From Pseudovibrio denitrificans JCM 12308 (GTDB lineage: Bacteria; Pseudomonadota; Alphaproteobacteria; Rhizobiales; Stappiaceae), in the NCBI RefSeq assembly GCF_001310815.1, contig NZ_BAZK01000005.1, forward strand, positions 124,001 through 188,000: a stretch of DNA of 64,000 bases, read 5' to 3'. A program made the translations under genes and the position numbers. This document shows, piece by piece, positions 37,295-46,699 of this stretch. The first letter of the stretch is position 1. Each line of letters starts with the position of its first letter. A model generated the notes under the pieces. The model saw only the letters and a program-made list of their open reading frames with translations. It was not told the origin of the DNA and ran no database searches.

Positions 37295-37632
37295 GTGTTG
37301 AATTATAAGAAAACTCTTTCCGTATTCGCCACTGTTGCATTTGCAGGCAGCCTCTTGCTGCGCCTGAGGTATTGGCTGGTTCCGGCAAGTCTTCTCCGCA
37401 AATCAAATTGGAGTTCCCGAAGTCTGATAAAAAGGCTGACGCGGACAAGTCGAAGGCAACTACGAAGACCACCAAGGCAGATCCCAAAGCCGCTGCGACT
37501 GATCCGAAGAAGGATCCAAAGCAGACAGCCAAGAAGCAAGAGCCTGCTCAGTCTGAAATCCGTATTCCACTGGGTGGTAAGAGCAACAGTCCTATGCTGG
37601 TGATCCCTGAAGGTAAAACCAAGAAGAAGTAG
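37295..37632 (+). CDS. Small lysine-rich exported protein, frame broken once
   Basis: A predicted periplasmic protein of about 112 aa. Start GTG 37295 or TTG 37298 with GGGAG at the right spacing gives the signal peptide LNYKKTLSVFATVAFAGSLL, and after repair of one missing G near 37356 it continues AAPEVLAGSGKSSPQIKLEF. The middle is a low-complexity Lys/Asp/Ala/Thr tract (KADADKSKATTKTTKADPKAA). The end, RIPLGGKSNSPMLVIPEGK, matches the end of the next gene. I do not recognise the family. Twelve bases separate it from the next gene, so the two are an operon. Confidence 0.65.
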
Positions 37633-37644
37633 GGAGGTGAACCG

Positions 37645-37962
37645 ATGCAGTTTATGCAGGTGCTTACTGTCAAAGGATTTGTGATGGCGTTTGGGGTGGT
37701 TGCGGTTTCTGCTTGCAGTCATGCTGCAGATACTGAGCGATCCGTCCCTCAAGGTTCGGCGCAGCAGAGTGCCCAAACAGAATGGGCGGAGCAGAACTCC
37801 GTTGTTGAAGCACCGGGCGTTCTTCGCAGCTGGTTTCAGCCTCCACCAGAAGATCAGCACCCTTATGTTCCGCCACCTCAAAAGCGTTATGTTCCGCTGG
37901 GAGGGGATAGCACTGGGCCAGTGATTGTTCTGCCGGGTGGAAATGGACCGCAGTCAGACTGA
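37645..37962 (+). CDS. Small putative lipoprotein
   Basis: A 105-aa protein with a signal peptide ending in a lipobox-like VVAVSAC (Cys about residue 24), so probably a lipoprotein. The middle is proline-rich (WFQPPPEDQHPYVPPPQKR). The end, RYVPLGGDSTGPVIVLPGGN, shares PLGG-x-x-x-(S/G)P-x-x-V-x-P-x-G with the preceding gene. No known domain. It is cotranscribed with the lysine-rich exported protein and is convergent with recO. Confidence 0.7.
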   Translation: MQFMQVLTVKGFVMAFGVVAVSACSHAADTERSVPQGSAQQSAQTEWAEQNSVVEAPGVLRSWFQPPPEDQHPYVPPPQKRYVPLGGDSTGPVIVLPGGNGPQSD

Positions 37963-37974
37963 GGCTGCAAGTTC

Positions 37975-38736
37975 TCAGCTCATGTCTGAGAGCTCGGCGA
38001 AGTCTTTCTTGAGCGCTGTCACGTAGCTGTCGCGTGCCGGTGGCCAAGGGATGCTGCGCGGCTCGTAGATGTATTTGAAAAGGAAGTATCCGGTGAGTGA
38101 GAAGCCAGCTTCCATGTCGCCTTTCGAGATCTGGATGTTTTGTGAAAGGCGTGTCTGCGGGGCTTTCAGGAACTCTGGCAGGGTTAGAAGCTTGCTGGCG
38201 TAAGGTTGGCCTGCGGTTTTGCAAACGGCTCTGCCGGATTTGGGAGAGACCCAGATCAGCTCATCTGTCACGCCAGTGGCAGCGCATTCTGTGAGATCCA
38301 GACCGAACCCAAGTTCATTGAGTAGTTCCAGCTCAAAACGAAGCACGAGCGCTGCGCCGATTTGCGGATCTTCCAGATGGTCGAGGATGACATCCAGCGC
38401 ATGGAACAGATTGGGGTGTGGATCGCGTTCTGGCAACAGACGGATTTGTGCGCACAGGCTTTGCAGGCCGTGAATGGCACGTGCCGTTTGCATGAGGTGG
38501 GCCGCGCGGAGCTGTAAGGGCTCAACGGTGAAGAAGCCCAGATGCTCATCCAGTCTGGCGCGCCATGTGAGATTGAGGTGGTTGCCTAGTTGAAGGGCAG
38601 GTTGCTGGCGGCGTGATCTGCCGCCGCGCACCAAACCAAGGCAACGGCCTCTGTCAGGCGTCAGGACTTCAAGCAGGATGTTGTTTTCACCCTGCTTGCG
38701 CGTTCCAATGACGATGCCTTCTGCCTGCCACTGCAT
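37975..38736 (-). CDS. recO: DNA repair protein RecO
   Basis: A 253-aa mediator that, with RecR, loads RecA onto SSB-coated DNA. The N-terminal OB fold (MQWQAEGIVIGTRKQGENNILLEVLT, then GRCLGLVRGGRSRR) and the helical C-terminal part (LLNELGFGLDLTECAATG) are recognised. The zinc-finger cysteines of some RecO proteins are reduced to one or two here. It is the last gene of the rpoZ-to-recO block, 10 bp after era. Confidence 0.94.
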   Translation of the reverse strand: MQWQAEGIVIGTRKQGENNILLEVLTPDRGRCLGLVRGGRSRRQQPALQLGNHLNLTWRARLDEHLGFFTVEPLQLRAAHLMQTARAIHGLQSLCAQIRLLPERDPHPNLFHALDVILDHLEDPQIGAALVLRFELELLNELGFGLDLTECAATGVTDELIWVSPKSGRAVCKTAGQPYASKLLTLPEFLKAPQTRLSQNIQISKGDMEAGFSLTGYFLFKYIYEPRSIPWPPARDSYVTALKKDFAELSDMS

Positions 38737-38745
38737 GGTTTTGCT

Positions 38746-39707
38746 CTAATGAGGGAAGTCCAGTCCCATGTTGCGGTAACGCTCTGGGTCGTCGGACCAG
38801 TTCTCGCGCACTTTCACAAACACGAAGAGGTGGACTTTGGTCTCGAAAGCTTCGGTGAGCTCTTCACGTGCCGCTTTGGAGATTGCCTTGATGGTCTGGC
38901 CGTTCTTACCCAGCACGATGGACTTCTGGCTGTCACGCTCAACAAAAATGGTCTGCTCGATGCGGATGGAGCCGTCCTTTTTGTCTTCCCACTTGTCGGT
39001 CTCGACGGTGGAGATGTACGGCAGTTCCTCATGGAGGCGCAGATAGAGCTTCTCACGGGTGATCTCAGCTGCCAGCATCCGCAGAGGAATGTCGGAGGCC
39101 TGATCTTCCGGGTAGAGCCATGGACCTTTTGGCATCTGCTCAGAGAAGTACTTCAGAATGTCCTTGGTACCTGAGCCATTGATGGCGGATACCATGAAGG
39201 TCTGATCGAACTTGGTGTATTCGTTGGCTTTTGCTGCCAGCTCCAGCAACTGCTCGCGCTTGGTGATGTCGATCTTGTTGAGGATCAGACTTTTGGAAGC
39301 TTGATATGCTCCAGTTCGTTCAGGATGCGCTCAACAGCTTCATTGATGCCTTTCTTGGCATCGATGAGCACGGCCACCACGTCAGCGTCTTTTGCACCGC
39401 CCCAGGCTGTGTCGACCATTGCGCGGTCGAGACGGCGTTTCGGGCGGAAGATACCAGGAGTGTCAACAAAGATAACCTGGCTGTCGTCCTCAATGGCAAC
39501 GCCACGTACGATTGCGCGGGTTGTCTGCACCTTGTGGGTGACGATTGAGACTTTTGTGCCAACCAACTGGTTCAGCAGCGTAGACTTGCCCGCGTTTGGC
39601 GCGCCAATCAACGCGACAAAGCCAGCGCGTGAGTTTTCGTTGACCGGCGCCAGGCCGAAGTTGAAGCCTTCCGGCAGGTCGTCGTTGTTGTTGTTTTCGT
39701 CGTTCAT
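38746..39707 (-). CDS. era: GTPase Era, frame broken once
   Basis: A ribosome-assembly GTPase (about 320 aa) that binds the 3' end of 16S rRNA. The G1 motif GAPNAGKST (residues 35-43), the G3 DTPG and the rebuilt G4 NKID are present; the C-terminal KH domain (FVERDSQKSIVLGKNGQTIKAIS) is intact. One C is missing near 39286-39289; repair converts KLPKV-stop into KLPKVLILNKIDITKREQ. Because era is essential in most bacteria and both halves are perfectly conserved, a sequencing error is far more likely than a real break. It is 7 bp downstream of rnc. Confidence 0.93.
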
Positions 39708-39714
39708 TTAAGAC

Positions 39715-40421
39715 CTATTCGCTCCACACGCCTTCGCGGCGCAGGATGTTCTCGGCAGCGGACTGTTCAGCGATGCGCTTTGAGCTTCCAACTGCTTCGC
39801 CCGGGTCCACACCTTCCACGTTGACGCGGATCTTGAAGATCGGGGCGTGGTCGGGACCACTGCGAGAGATTGTTTCGTATTGCGGGGTAGGGCGTCCTTT
39901 GGACTGCGCCCACTCCTGAAGCGTTGTTTTGGCGTCTCGCAACGGGCCTGTGTAAGATACCATTCTTTCAGCAAAATAGCGCTTGATGAAGTTCTCTGCT
40001 TCGTCAAATCCGCTATCAAGGTAAATTGCTGCAATCAGGCTCTCGCACATGTCTGCAAGAATTGCCGTTTTGGTTCTGCCGCCAGTGTGCGCCTCAGCTT
40101 CGCCCACGCGCATGTGCTGGCCAATGCCAATGACCTTAGAGACCTCAGCACAGGTTTCGCGCTTCACAAGCTGGTTCAGGCGACGAGCAAGTTCCCCTTC
40201 ATCCGCTTTAGGGAAATTTTCTTCCAGCATTGTCGCAATCGCAAGGCCAAGCACGCGATCGCCAAGAAACTCAAGGCGCTGGTAGCTTTGCAAAGAAGCT
40301 TGGCGACCGGAAGGGCACTGGCATGAGTCAGCGCACGAACAAGGAGTTCCTTGTTCGTGAACTTGTAGCCAATGCGCTCTTCCAGCGCTGCGTCAGATAC
40401 CGGTCTTTTTCTTCTGCTCAT
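39715..40421 (-). CDS. rnc: Ribonuclease III, frame broken once
   Basis: A 235-aa double-strand-specific RNase that processes rRNA and other transcripts. The signature YQRLEFLGDRVLGLAI carries the catalytic acidic residues, a second acidic cluster is at DMCESLIAAIYLDSGF, and a C-terminal double-stranded RNA-binding domain follows (TTLQEWAQSKGRPTPQYE; GSSKRIAEQSAAENIL). One G is missing near 40306-40310; repair gives ALPGRQASLQSYQRLEF. It lies between lepB and era, as in Rhizobiales. Confidence 0.93.
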
Positions 40422-40460
40422 ATTCCGGCTAATTCCTTCAAAGCCTGCGCTGCAGGCTTG

Positions 40461-41216
40461 TTAGAGTACGTCACCAAGTCGATCCCAGCGAACGGTCCAA
40501 GGCCATTTCCAGAACATCCATGCTGGCTGGTCGTCTTCAACGGAGAAGAAGATGATCTCAGCGCGGCCGATAAAGTTCTCGAACGGGACGTAGCCCACTT
40601 CAGAAAGTACGCGGCTGTCCTGCGAATTGTCCCTGTTGTCGCCCATCATGAAATAGCGATCTGCTGGTACGTGATAAACGGGTGTGTTGTCCAGCGAGCC
40701 ATTGGTTGTGATATCAAGAGTCTGATAGCTCACGCCATTCGGTAATGTCTCAATGTAGCGCGGGATTTTGTGGATGTTGCCGTAGGCATCTTTTTCGATG
40801 TAATCGTCGATACGCTTGCGCTCAACAGCTTCGCCATTGATGTGCAGCACACCGTTGATCATCTGAATTTCGTCGCCCGGCAGGCCAATCACACGTTTGA
40901 TGTAATCTGTAGAATTGTCTTTCGGCAGTTTGAAGACAGCAATTTCACCACGCTCTGGCGGTGAGCTCCAGATGCGGCCTTCGAACGGTGCCAGCCCAAA
41001 CGGGAAGGAGTACTTTGAATAGCCGTAGCTATACTTGGAGACAAACAGGTAGTCGCCAATGAGCAAAGTGTCTTTCATGGAGCCCGAAGGAATAAAAAAT
41101 GGCTGAAAAAGAAATGTTCTAACAACCAGAGCGAGCAGCAGTGCTTGGGCGATGACCTTAATGGTCTCATATACGCCGCCTTCCTGCTCCTTTTCTTTGG
41201 ATTGGCTCATGTTCAT
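40461..41216 (-). CDS. lepB: Signal peptidase I
   Basis: A 251-aa inner-membrane serine protease that cleaves Sec signal peptides. One N-terminal membrane segment (TIKVIAQALLLALVVRTFLF) leads to the catalytic Ser46 in PSGSMKDTL and Lys107 in DYIKRVIGLPGD; the conserved FMMGDNRDNSQDSR box follows near residue 195. Length is normal. It is followed by rnc about 40 bp downstream. Confidence 0.96.
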   Translation of the reverse strand: MNMSQSKEKEQEGGVYETIKVIAQALLLALVVRTFLFQPFFIPSGSMKDTLLIGDYLFVSKYSYGYSKYSFPFGLAPFEGRIWSSPPERGEIAVFKLPKDNSTDYIKRVIGLPGDEIQMINGVLHINGEAVERKRIDDYIEKDAYGNIHKIPRYIETLPNGVSYQTLDITTNGSLDNTPVYHVPADRYFMMGDNRDNSQDSRVLSEVGYVPFENFIGRAEIIFFSVEDDQPAWMFWKWPWTVRWDRLGDVL

Positions 41217-41355
41217 CCTTCGTGGTAAGAGAATACTCGCTTGGCCCGGTGCCCATCACTTTGTTAAGGCGAGTCAGTCCCCAGACAATAAAATTCACAT
41301 AGGTGGATCTCTTAGCGGTTCAAGACCACTTCTGCAATCCAGTTCATTTACGTTT

Positions 41356-41775
41356 TCACGGCTCTAGGCCAGGCCAGTCCTCCGGCCAGGCCGAAATGAC
41401 CACAAATGCCTGAGCCAGCGGGTAATCATCCGTAATTGTAAGGTCAATTCGTGGCACAAAGCCTTTTGGCACAAGTTTATCCAGTCTTTCTTTCGCGCCG
41501 CCGGTCAGGTGCAGAGTTGGCTTGCCGCTTGGCAGGTTGACCACGCCCATCTCTTTCCAGGCAACACCCATTGACAGGCCGGTGCCCAAAGCCTTGGAGC
41601 AGGCTTCCTTGGCGGCGAAGCGCTTTGCATAGGTCGCTGCCTTGTTGGCGCGCCCTTCTGCCTTTTCGCGTTCAACGTCTGTGAAGACGCGTTTTGTGAA
41701 GCGATCAGGAAAACGGGAGAGCGTTTTCTCTATTCTGCGGATGTCGCTCAGATCGCTGCCAATGCCAATAATCAT
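41356..41775 (-). CDS. acpS: Holo-[acyl-carrier-protein] synthase
   Basis: A 139-aa phosphopantetheinyl transferase that activates ACP for fatty-acid synthesis. The start [16 protein letters not shown] and the second metal-binding motif [15 protein letters not shown] are diagnostic. It precedes lepB; the 140-bp gap on the left contains no gene (pdxJ, found next to acpS in many alphaproteobacteria, is absent here). Confidence 0.95.
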   Translation of the reverse strand: MIIGIGSDLSDIRRIEKTLSRFPDRFTKRVFTDVEREKAEGRANKAATYAKRFAAKEACSKALGTGLSMGVAWKEMGVVNLPSGKPTLHLTGGAKERLDKLVPKGFVPRIDLTITDDYPLAQAFVVISAWPEDWPGLEP

Positions 41776-41919
41776 CTGTGCCTCGTTGATTGACGGATAT
41801 ATTGGCGCGTGAGCGGAAAACCCACAAGCCTTCAGAGTAAGTTGTTCAGGTGCAATGCTTTTTCAAGGAGCGTTCTTGTTCATCTGATCAGGGGTGGGCG
41901 CTTTACCAGCTGCCCGCTT

Positions 41920-42504
41920 TTATTTGTCCTGATCTGCTTTTTTGCTTCTTGCTGCCAGTTTTCTTTTCAGGCGGAAGCGATGTTCACGGGCTTTCTGGTA
42001 GGTGGACACAGAACCCAGAACAACGAAATAGAAGAAAACACCAGCGACAAGACCCAATGGGATTGAGCCAATCAACATGGGTTTCAGGATTGGCCAGATG
42101 GTGTCCAGCGACTGAGACAGCATGGAGTGATCGAGCTTATCGCCAAAATGCGGCAGTGGGCGATCGCCTTCAGCCATGATGTAAAGGCCGACCTTGTAGG
42201 TGCTGGCCCAGATAAACGGGAAGGTGAGTGGGTTGCCGACTGCTGTGCCCAATGCGGCGGCTAAGAGGTTGCCGCGCAGGATGTAGGCGAGAACGAAGCT
42301 GAGAATGAAGTGAAAGCCGATGAACGGTGTAAATGAGGCGGCGGCACCGGCTGCGAACCCTGCAGCCACTTTTTGAGGGCTTGCTGAGAGGCGCAGGACG
42401 CGCTTTGAAAAGTACCTGAATGAGCGAGACCAACTGTGACGCGGCCAGACAGCCACGCGGATACGTTCTATTCTTGTTGGTTTATCCCGCCGTTTAAAAA
42501 TCAT
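41920..42504 (-). CDS. DUF2062 membrane protein
   Basis: A 194-aa membrane protein of the DUF2062 family. Basic N-terminus, then SASPQKVAAGFAAGAAASFTPFIGFHF and GNLLAAALGTAVGNPLTFPFIW, the family hallmarks, with three to four membrane segments and a very basic C-terminus (KLAARSKKADQDK). Function is unknown. It sits between the OPRT-like gene and acpS, a conserved position in Rhizobiales. Confidence 0.88.
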   Translation of the reverse strand: MIFKRRDKPTRIERIRVAVWPRHSWSRSFRYFSKRVLRLSASPQKVAAGFAAGAAASFTPFIGFHFILSFVLAYILRGNLLAAALGTAVGNPLTFPFIWASTYKVGLYIMAEGDRPLPHFGDKLDHSMLSQSLDTIWPILKPMLIGSIPLGLVAGVFFYFVVLGSVSTYQKAREHRFRLKRKLAARSKKADQDK

Positions 42505-42529
42505 TTCGGTTCAAGTACTTTGCTTATTC

Positions 42530-43123
42530 TCAATCGTGCCAGGTGAATGGCTCGACAGGGGTTGTTTCTATGGCCGGTATCTCAGCGAGTTCCTTTGGTA
42601 CATTCTCGGCTGCATACACCGGCAGTTTTAATGGAGCAAGAGATATTAGCGGTACTCCCAAGTCTGTATCCTCAAGACTCCTGTCGATAAAACAACCAAC
42701 ACCTACGGTGTTAAGAGACAGTGACTGCAAGGCCTCAATTGTGGATAGGCATAGATGACCTGTTCCTACAACATCCTGAACTATAAATACATTTGACTTT
42801 GGAGGGATGGTTGCCGGGCCTGTGGTCAGCGCGCCACCCTCGCGACGTAACCATAGGGCACTTTTCTGCATGATTCTTGCAGTTTGCAGGCCAACGATGA
42901 GGCCACCTAAGCTGGGGGCAACGAAATGGGAGAAGTTCAGGAGCTGATGAGCGGCGATTTTTTTGACCAGCTCGGAGGCGAGTATCTCGACTTTGTCGGG
43001 ATACTCCAGCAGCTTTTGTCGTTGAAGGTAGGCTGAGCCGTGCCAGCCTGAAGGAAGAACGAAGTGGCCTTCCTTCAGGGCGTCTGTTTCTCTGAAAACG
43101 TCCAGGACTGCATTTGGGCCCAT
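42530..43123 (-). CDS. Orotate phosphoribosyltransferase-like protein (divergent second copy)
   Basis: A 197-aa type I PRTase-fold protein in the position where related genomes carry pyrE next to rsh. The PRPP motif is altered: FIVQDVVGTGHLCLST instead of the usual V-E-D-x-x-x-T-G-G; the acidic first residue is Gln and GGS is lost. The catalytic loop region (WLRREGGALTTGPATI) also lacks the standard Lys pattern. It may have relaxed or different activity, since a canonical pyrE is present at 33432. Fold recognition is good; function is uncertain. Confidence 0.8.
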   Translation of the reverse strand: MGPNAVLDVFRETDALKEGHFVLPSGWHGSAYLQRQKLLEYPDKVEILASELVKKIAAHQLLNFSHFVAPSLGGLIVGLQTARIMQKSALWLRREGGALTTGPATIPPKSNVFIVQDVVGTGHLCLSTIEALQSLSLNTVGVGCFIDRSLEDTDLGVPLISLAPLKLPVYAAENVPKELAEIPAIETTPVEPFTWHD

Positions 43124-43148
43124 GGGTTTTCCTTTTTATTATCAGCGG

Positions 43149-45383
43149 CTAGCCATTCACCCTTTGCGCTTCGGAGACATTGGGTTTGGCACGCAGCTGG
43201 TTCAGGATCAGATTCAGGTGCTTCAAATCCCATACCTCAAGATCAATTAGCATCTCGTGAAAATCAGAGGCTTTGCGGATCATTTTGATATTATCAATGT
43301 TGCCGCGATGGTCGCCAATCACTTTGGTGATAGCCGCCAGTGATCCCGGTTCGTTAACTGCAAACACGCTGATTTGCGCCGGGAAGCGCTCTGGTGCATT
43401 CGGGTCAATATCCCAGCGAACGTCGAGCCAGCGCTCTGGCTGATCGTCGAACTCTTTCAGGTCCGGGGACTGGATTGGGTAGATAGTGATGCCAACACCT
43501 GGTGTCAGAATGCCAACGATACGGTCGCCCGGTACTGCGCCGCCGCTTGGGGCGAAGCGTACTGGAAGAGAGCCGGAAACGCTTGTGCGGATCGGTAGGG
43601 AACCGTTCTTTGCACCGTCCTCTGACCCCTCAGGGATCTTGAACTTGACCGAGCTGCCTTTATCCAGATCGAACCAGCCTTCAGAGGCTGAGCCTGCTGG
43701 AGGGGTGCTTGTATTGCGGTCAGTGCCTTGTGCTGGCGCATAGTCCGGATATGCGACTTCGAGGACTGCGCCTGCCTGAATGTCACCACGGCCTACGGCG
43801 ACGAGTAGGTCGAGTGTAGATTCCAGGTTGAACTTCTTGATGTGTGCTTCCAGAGCAGCCTCATCAAAGTCCTTTCCTGCGTGAGAGAAGGCGCGTTCCA
43901 GAATGTGTTTGCCGAGGCCGCCGTATTGCTGGCGGGCGGAGGCTTTGGTCGCTTTGCGGATAGCAGAGCGTGCCTTACCGGTGACGGCGATGTTTTCCCA
44001 CGCTGGAGGAGGGGTCTGCGCTTGTGAGCGCACGATGTCGACTTCATCACCGTTGGTCAGCTCTGTGACCAGTGAGGAGATGCGTCCGTTGATCTTACAG
44101 CCAACGCAGGTGTTGCCGATGTCCGTATGGACTGCGTAGGCGAAGTCGATCGGTGTTGCGCCGCGCGGCAGCGCGATCAGGCGGCCTTTTGGTGTGAAGC
44201 AGAAGACCTGATCGTGGAAGAGCTCAAGCTTTGTGTGCTCGAGGAACTCTTCCGGAGATTCACCTTGTGCCAGCAGGTCGATGGTGCCGCGTAGCCAGCC
44301 ATAAGCTCGGGATTCCGCGGTCATGGACTGAATGTTGCGACCGCCAGTGACGCCGTCTTTGTAAAGCGCGTGTGCCGCGATGCCGTTTTCTGCGATGCGG
44401 TGCATGGCTTGAGTACGGATCTGCAGCTCAACGCGCTGACGCTTTGGTCCCACTACCGTGGTGTGAATGGAACGGTAGTCGTTCTGCTTCGGCGTGGAGA
44501 TGTAATCCTTGAAGCGGCCCGGTACGCATGGCCAAGCTGTATGGATGACGCCTAGTACGCGGTAGCAATCTTCCAGTGCAGGCACGATTGCGCGGAAGCC
44601 GTAAATGTCTGAGAGCTGCTCGAAGCCGAGGGACTTTTCTTCCATCTTGCGGAAGATGGAGTAAGCGCGCTTTTCGCGCCCGCTGATCTTGGCGGTGATG
44701 CCTTGTTCGGCGAGGCGCTGTGTGAGGTCTTCCTCAATGTCCGTGATCAGGCCTTCGTTCTTGCTGTGCAGGATCGCAAGGCGCTCGCGGATGGTGTTGC
44801 GAGCATCCGGGTAGAGGGTCTCGAAGGAGATGTCTTCCAGCTCATCGCGGATGTCCTGCATACCCATGCGGCCTGCGAGCGGCGCATAGATCTCCATGGT
44901 CTCTTCGGCAATGCGGATGCGCTTATCTTCCCGCATGTGGTGCAGGGTGCGCATGTTGTGCAGCCGATCGGCCAGTTTTACGAGGAGAACGCGGACATCA
45001 TCAGCGATGGCAAGCAGAAGCTTGCGGAAGTTTTCAGCTTGTTTGGCTTTACGGGATACCAGATCCAGTCGCTGGATCTTGGTCAGGCCCTCTACGAGTT
45101 TGCCGATTTCCTCACCAAACATGCGATCAATTTCGGCACGTGTGGCATCGGTGTCTTCAATAGTGTCATGAAGCAGGGCAACAGCAATGGTCGCATCATC
45201 CAACTTCATGTCGGTGAGGATGGCTGCAACTTCGAGAGGGTGGGAAATATAAGGATCCCCAGAGGCGCGGGTCTGGGTACCATGCTTTTGCATGGCATAA
45301 ACATATGCCTTGTTGAGCAGCGCTTCATCCGTATCAGGATTGTAGCTGGTTACTCTCTCAACAAGTTCGTATTGACGCATCAT
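43149..45383 (-). CDS. rsh: Bifunctional (p)ppGpp synthetase/hydrolase
   Basis: A 744-aa stringent-response enzyme. Domains in order: HD hydrolase (residues about 30-180, with SHPLEVAAILTD and LLHDTIEDT), synthetase (about 235-350, with LSDIYGFRAIV and QNDYRSIHTTVVGP), TGS (about 390-450, PRGATPIDFAYAVHTDIG) and a C-terminal ACT domain (about 665-740). Both catalytic halves look complete, so it probably makes and degrades (p)ppGpp. It follows rpoZ on the same strand; the two are functionally linked because omega mediates the ppGpp response of RNA polymerase. Confidence 0.96.
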   Translation of the reverse strand: MMRQYELVERVTSYNPDTDEALLNKAYVYAMQKHGTQTRASGDPYISHPLEVAAILTDMKLDDATIAVALLHDTIEDTDATRAEIDRMFGEEIGKLVEGLTKIQRLDLVSRKAKQAENFRKLLLAIADDVRVLLVKLADRLHNMRTLHHMREDKRIRIAEETMEIYAPLAGRMGMQDIRDELEDISFETLYPDARNTIRERLAILHSKNEGLITDIEEDLTQRLAEQGITAKISGREKRAYSIFRKMEEKSLGFEQLSDIYGFRAIVPALEDCYRVLGVIHTAWPCVPGRFKDYISTPKQNDYRSIHTTVVGPKRQRVELQIRTQAMHRIAENGIAAHALYKDGVTGGRNIQSMTAESRAYGWLRGTIDLLAQGESPEEFLEHTKLELFHDQVFCFTPKGRLIALPRGATPIDFAYAVHTDIGNTCVGCKINGRISSLVTELTNGDEVDIVRSQAQTPPPAWENIAVTGKARSAIRKATKASARQQYGGLGKHILERAFSHAGKDFDEAALEAHIKKFNLESTLDLLVAVGRGDIQAGAVLEVAYPDYAPAQGTDRNTSTPPAGSASEGWFDLDKGSSVKFKIPEGSEDGAKNGSLPIRTSVSGSLPVRFAPSGGAVPGDRIVGILTPGVGITIYPIQSPDLKEFDDQPERWLDVRWDIDPNAPERFPAQISVFAVNEPGSLAAITKVIGDHRGNIDNIKMIRKASDFHEMLIDLEVWDLKHLNLILNQLRAKPNVSEAQRVNG

Positions 45384-45479
45384 TTTCGGGCGGCCGCTTC
45401 ACTATGCAAATAAGCTAGGGCCGGACCTGAAAATGCGAGGCGCCGGCCCGGCCGACGCCGACATCTTGCGTGAGGGCGA

Positions 45480-45875
45480 TTAGTAGTCGTCGGAACGTTC
45501 CGGCGGTACCAGGCCTTCAAGCCCCTTCAGCAGGTCTTCTTCAGTAATGCTGTCGAATTCGACTTCTGAATCGTCAACTGCATTGATCTGAAGTTGTTGT
45601 GGGTCGCTAGGAACCATTGGTGCTGTTTCTGCTTCCGGTTCGTCCACTTCCACGAACTTCTGAAGAGAGTGAATGAGGTCTTCTTTCAAGTCCTCCGGGC
45701 TCACTGTTTCTTCAGCGATTTCGCGAAGCGCAACAACCGGGTTCTTATCGTTGTCGCGGTCGATTGTCAGCGGCGAGCCACTGGAAATCATCCGGGCGCG
45801 ATGGCTGGCAAGCAGAACCAGCTCAAACCGGTTTTCGACCTTGTCGACGCAATCTTCGACGGTCACACGTGCCAT
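45480..45875 (-). CDS. rpoZ: RNA polymerase omega subunit
   Basis: A 131-aa subunit that helps assemble RNA polymerase. The core [30 protein letters not shown] and the later [14 protein letters not shown] are standard. The C-terminal 60 residues are acidic and variable ([13 protein letters not shown], ending PPERSDDY), as in other alphaproteobacteria. About 95 bp before rsh. Confidence 0.95.
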   Translation of the reverse strand: MARVTVEDCVDKVENRFELVLLASHRARMISSGSPLTIDRDNDKNPVVALREIAEETVSPEDLKEDLIHSLQKFVEVDEPEAETAPMVPSDPQQLQINAVDDSEVEFDSITEEDLLKGLEGLVPPERSDDY

Positions 45876-46699
45876 TCGATCACTCCGTAATATCTGGGAA
45901 TTCAGAGGCCACTCATAGAATGCTTCTTGTTTTAAGGCAAGAGCCGTTTCTGTATTTTTTGTGCAACTCCTTTACATCTTATTATGAAAGGAGAAATTTT
46001 CCAGTCCGGAGCTGCTTAAGATTAGGCCAGAGAGAAATTGGGGCTTTAGGTCTAACGCGCTTGATTTTAACTTCAATACTATTGTGAAGGGCTGCTTTAG
46101 TGTGCAGTGCTAAGTCGGATTAGTTTTTTATTGTTAGTTTTTCTGGAGGAACGAATTTTCAAATCTTCAACTCCTGAGTGAGTTTCAAGATCCGTTTTGT
46201 ACACTGGAATTGGAATAGATGAAAAAAAATAACAAATTAGAATTAACCGAAATTCTGGTCCAGATATTCTTGGAATGCCCTAGATCCGAAAAAACAAGGA
46301 AACCTTGTTTCTATTGGAACCATTAGTATCTATATCCGGTGGTTTGTTTCTAAGCTAAACTGGAACTATAATATAAAGTGGGAATATTTGGTGGGTTCCT
46401 GTTAATTTATGCAAGATGACATCTGTAAATTTCATTCATCTTGTTTTAGTTTCTGGCCGGTGAATCGAACTGTATTGGTCCGATATTAACTAGACCAATG
46501 CAATATATACGCTGAGGGACAAGGTTTTATGTTTGTCCGTAACGAATGCGTATTCGATTTAACGTAGAGTGCAACCGGGTCAATTAGAACGGCATACATT
46601 CTAGACATGTCACGACAGCAAACAGGCATGTCCAGAAAGTGATTGCTTATAACAAGTTACTGACTTACGCGTCTGTGCAGCGGAAAGGCTAAAAATAAT
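45876..46699. other. 824-bp AT-rich intergenic region
   Basis: No protein gene is supported between rpoZ and the NYN gene. It contains a hairpin AAACAAGG/CCTTGTTT (46292-46310, loop AAA) and the cluster of hairpins 46474-46556 listed next. The rpoZ promoter must lie in the left part. Confidence 0.5.
46474..46556 (+). ncRNA. Three consecutive stem-loops, candidate small RNA or leader
   Basis: ATTGGTC (46474-46480) pairs with GACCAAT (46493-46499); GGACAA (46517-46522) with TTGTCC (46533-46538); CGAAT (46543-46547) with ATTCG (46552-46556). Three hairpins in 83 bases stand out in an AT-rich spacer. They end about 145 bases before the NYN-domain gene. No known RNA family is recognised and the strand is a guess. 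Confidence 0.35.

Noticed and set aside
38746..40421. era and rnc as true pseudogenes or split genes
   Set aside because: Both are normally essential and each is restored by one base; the same error type occurs in many other genes of the window.
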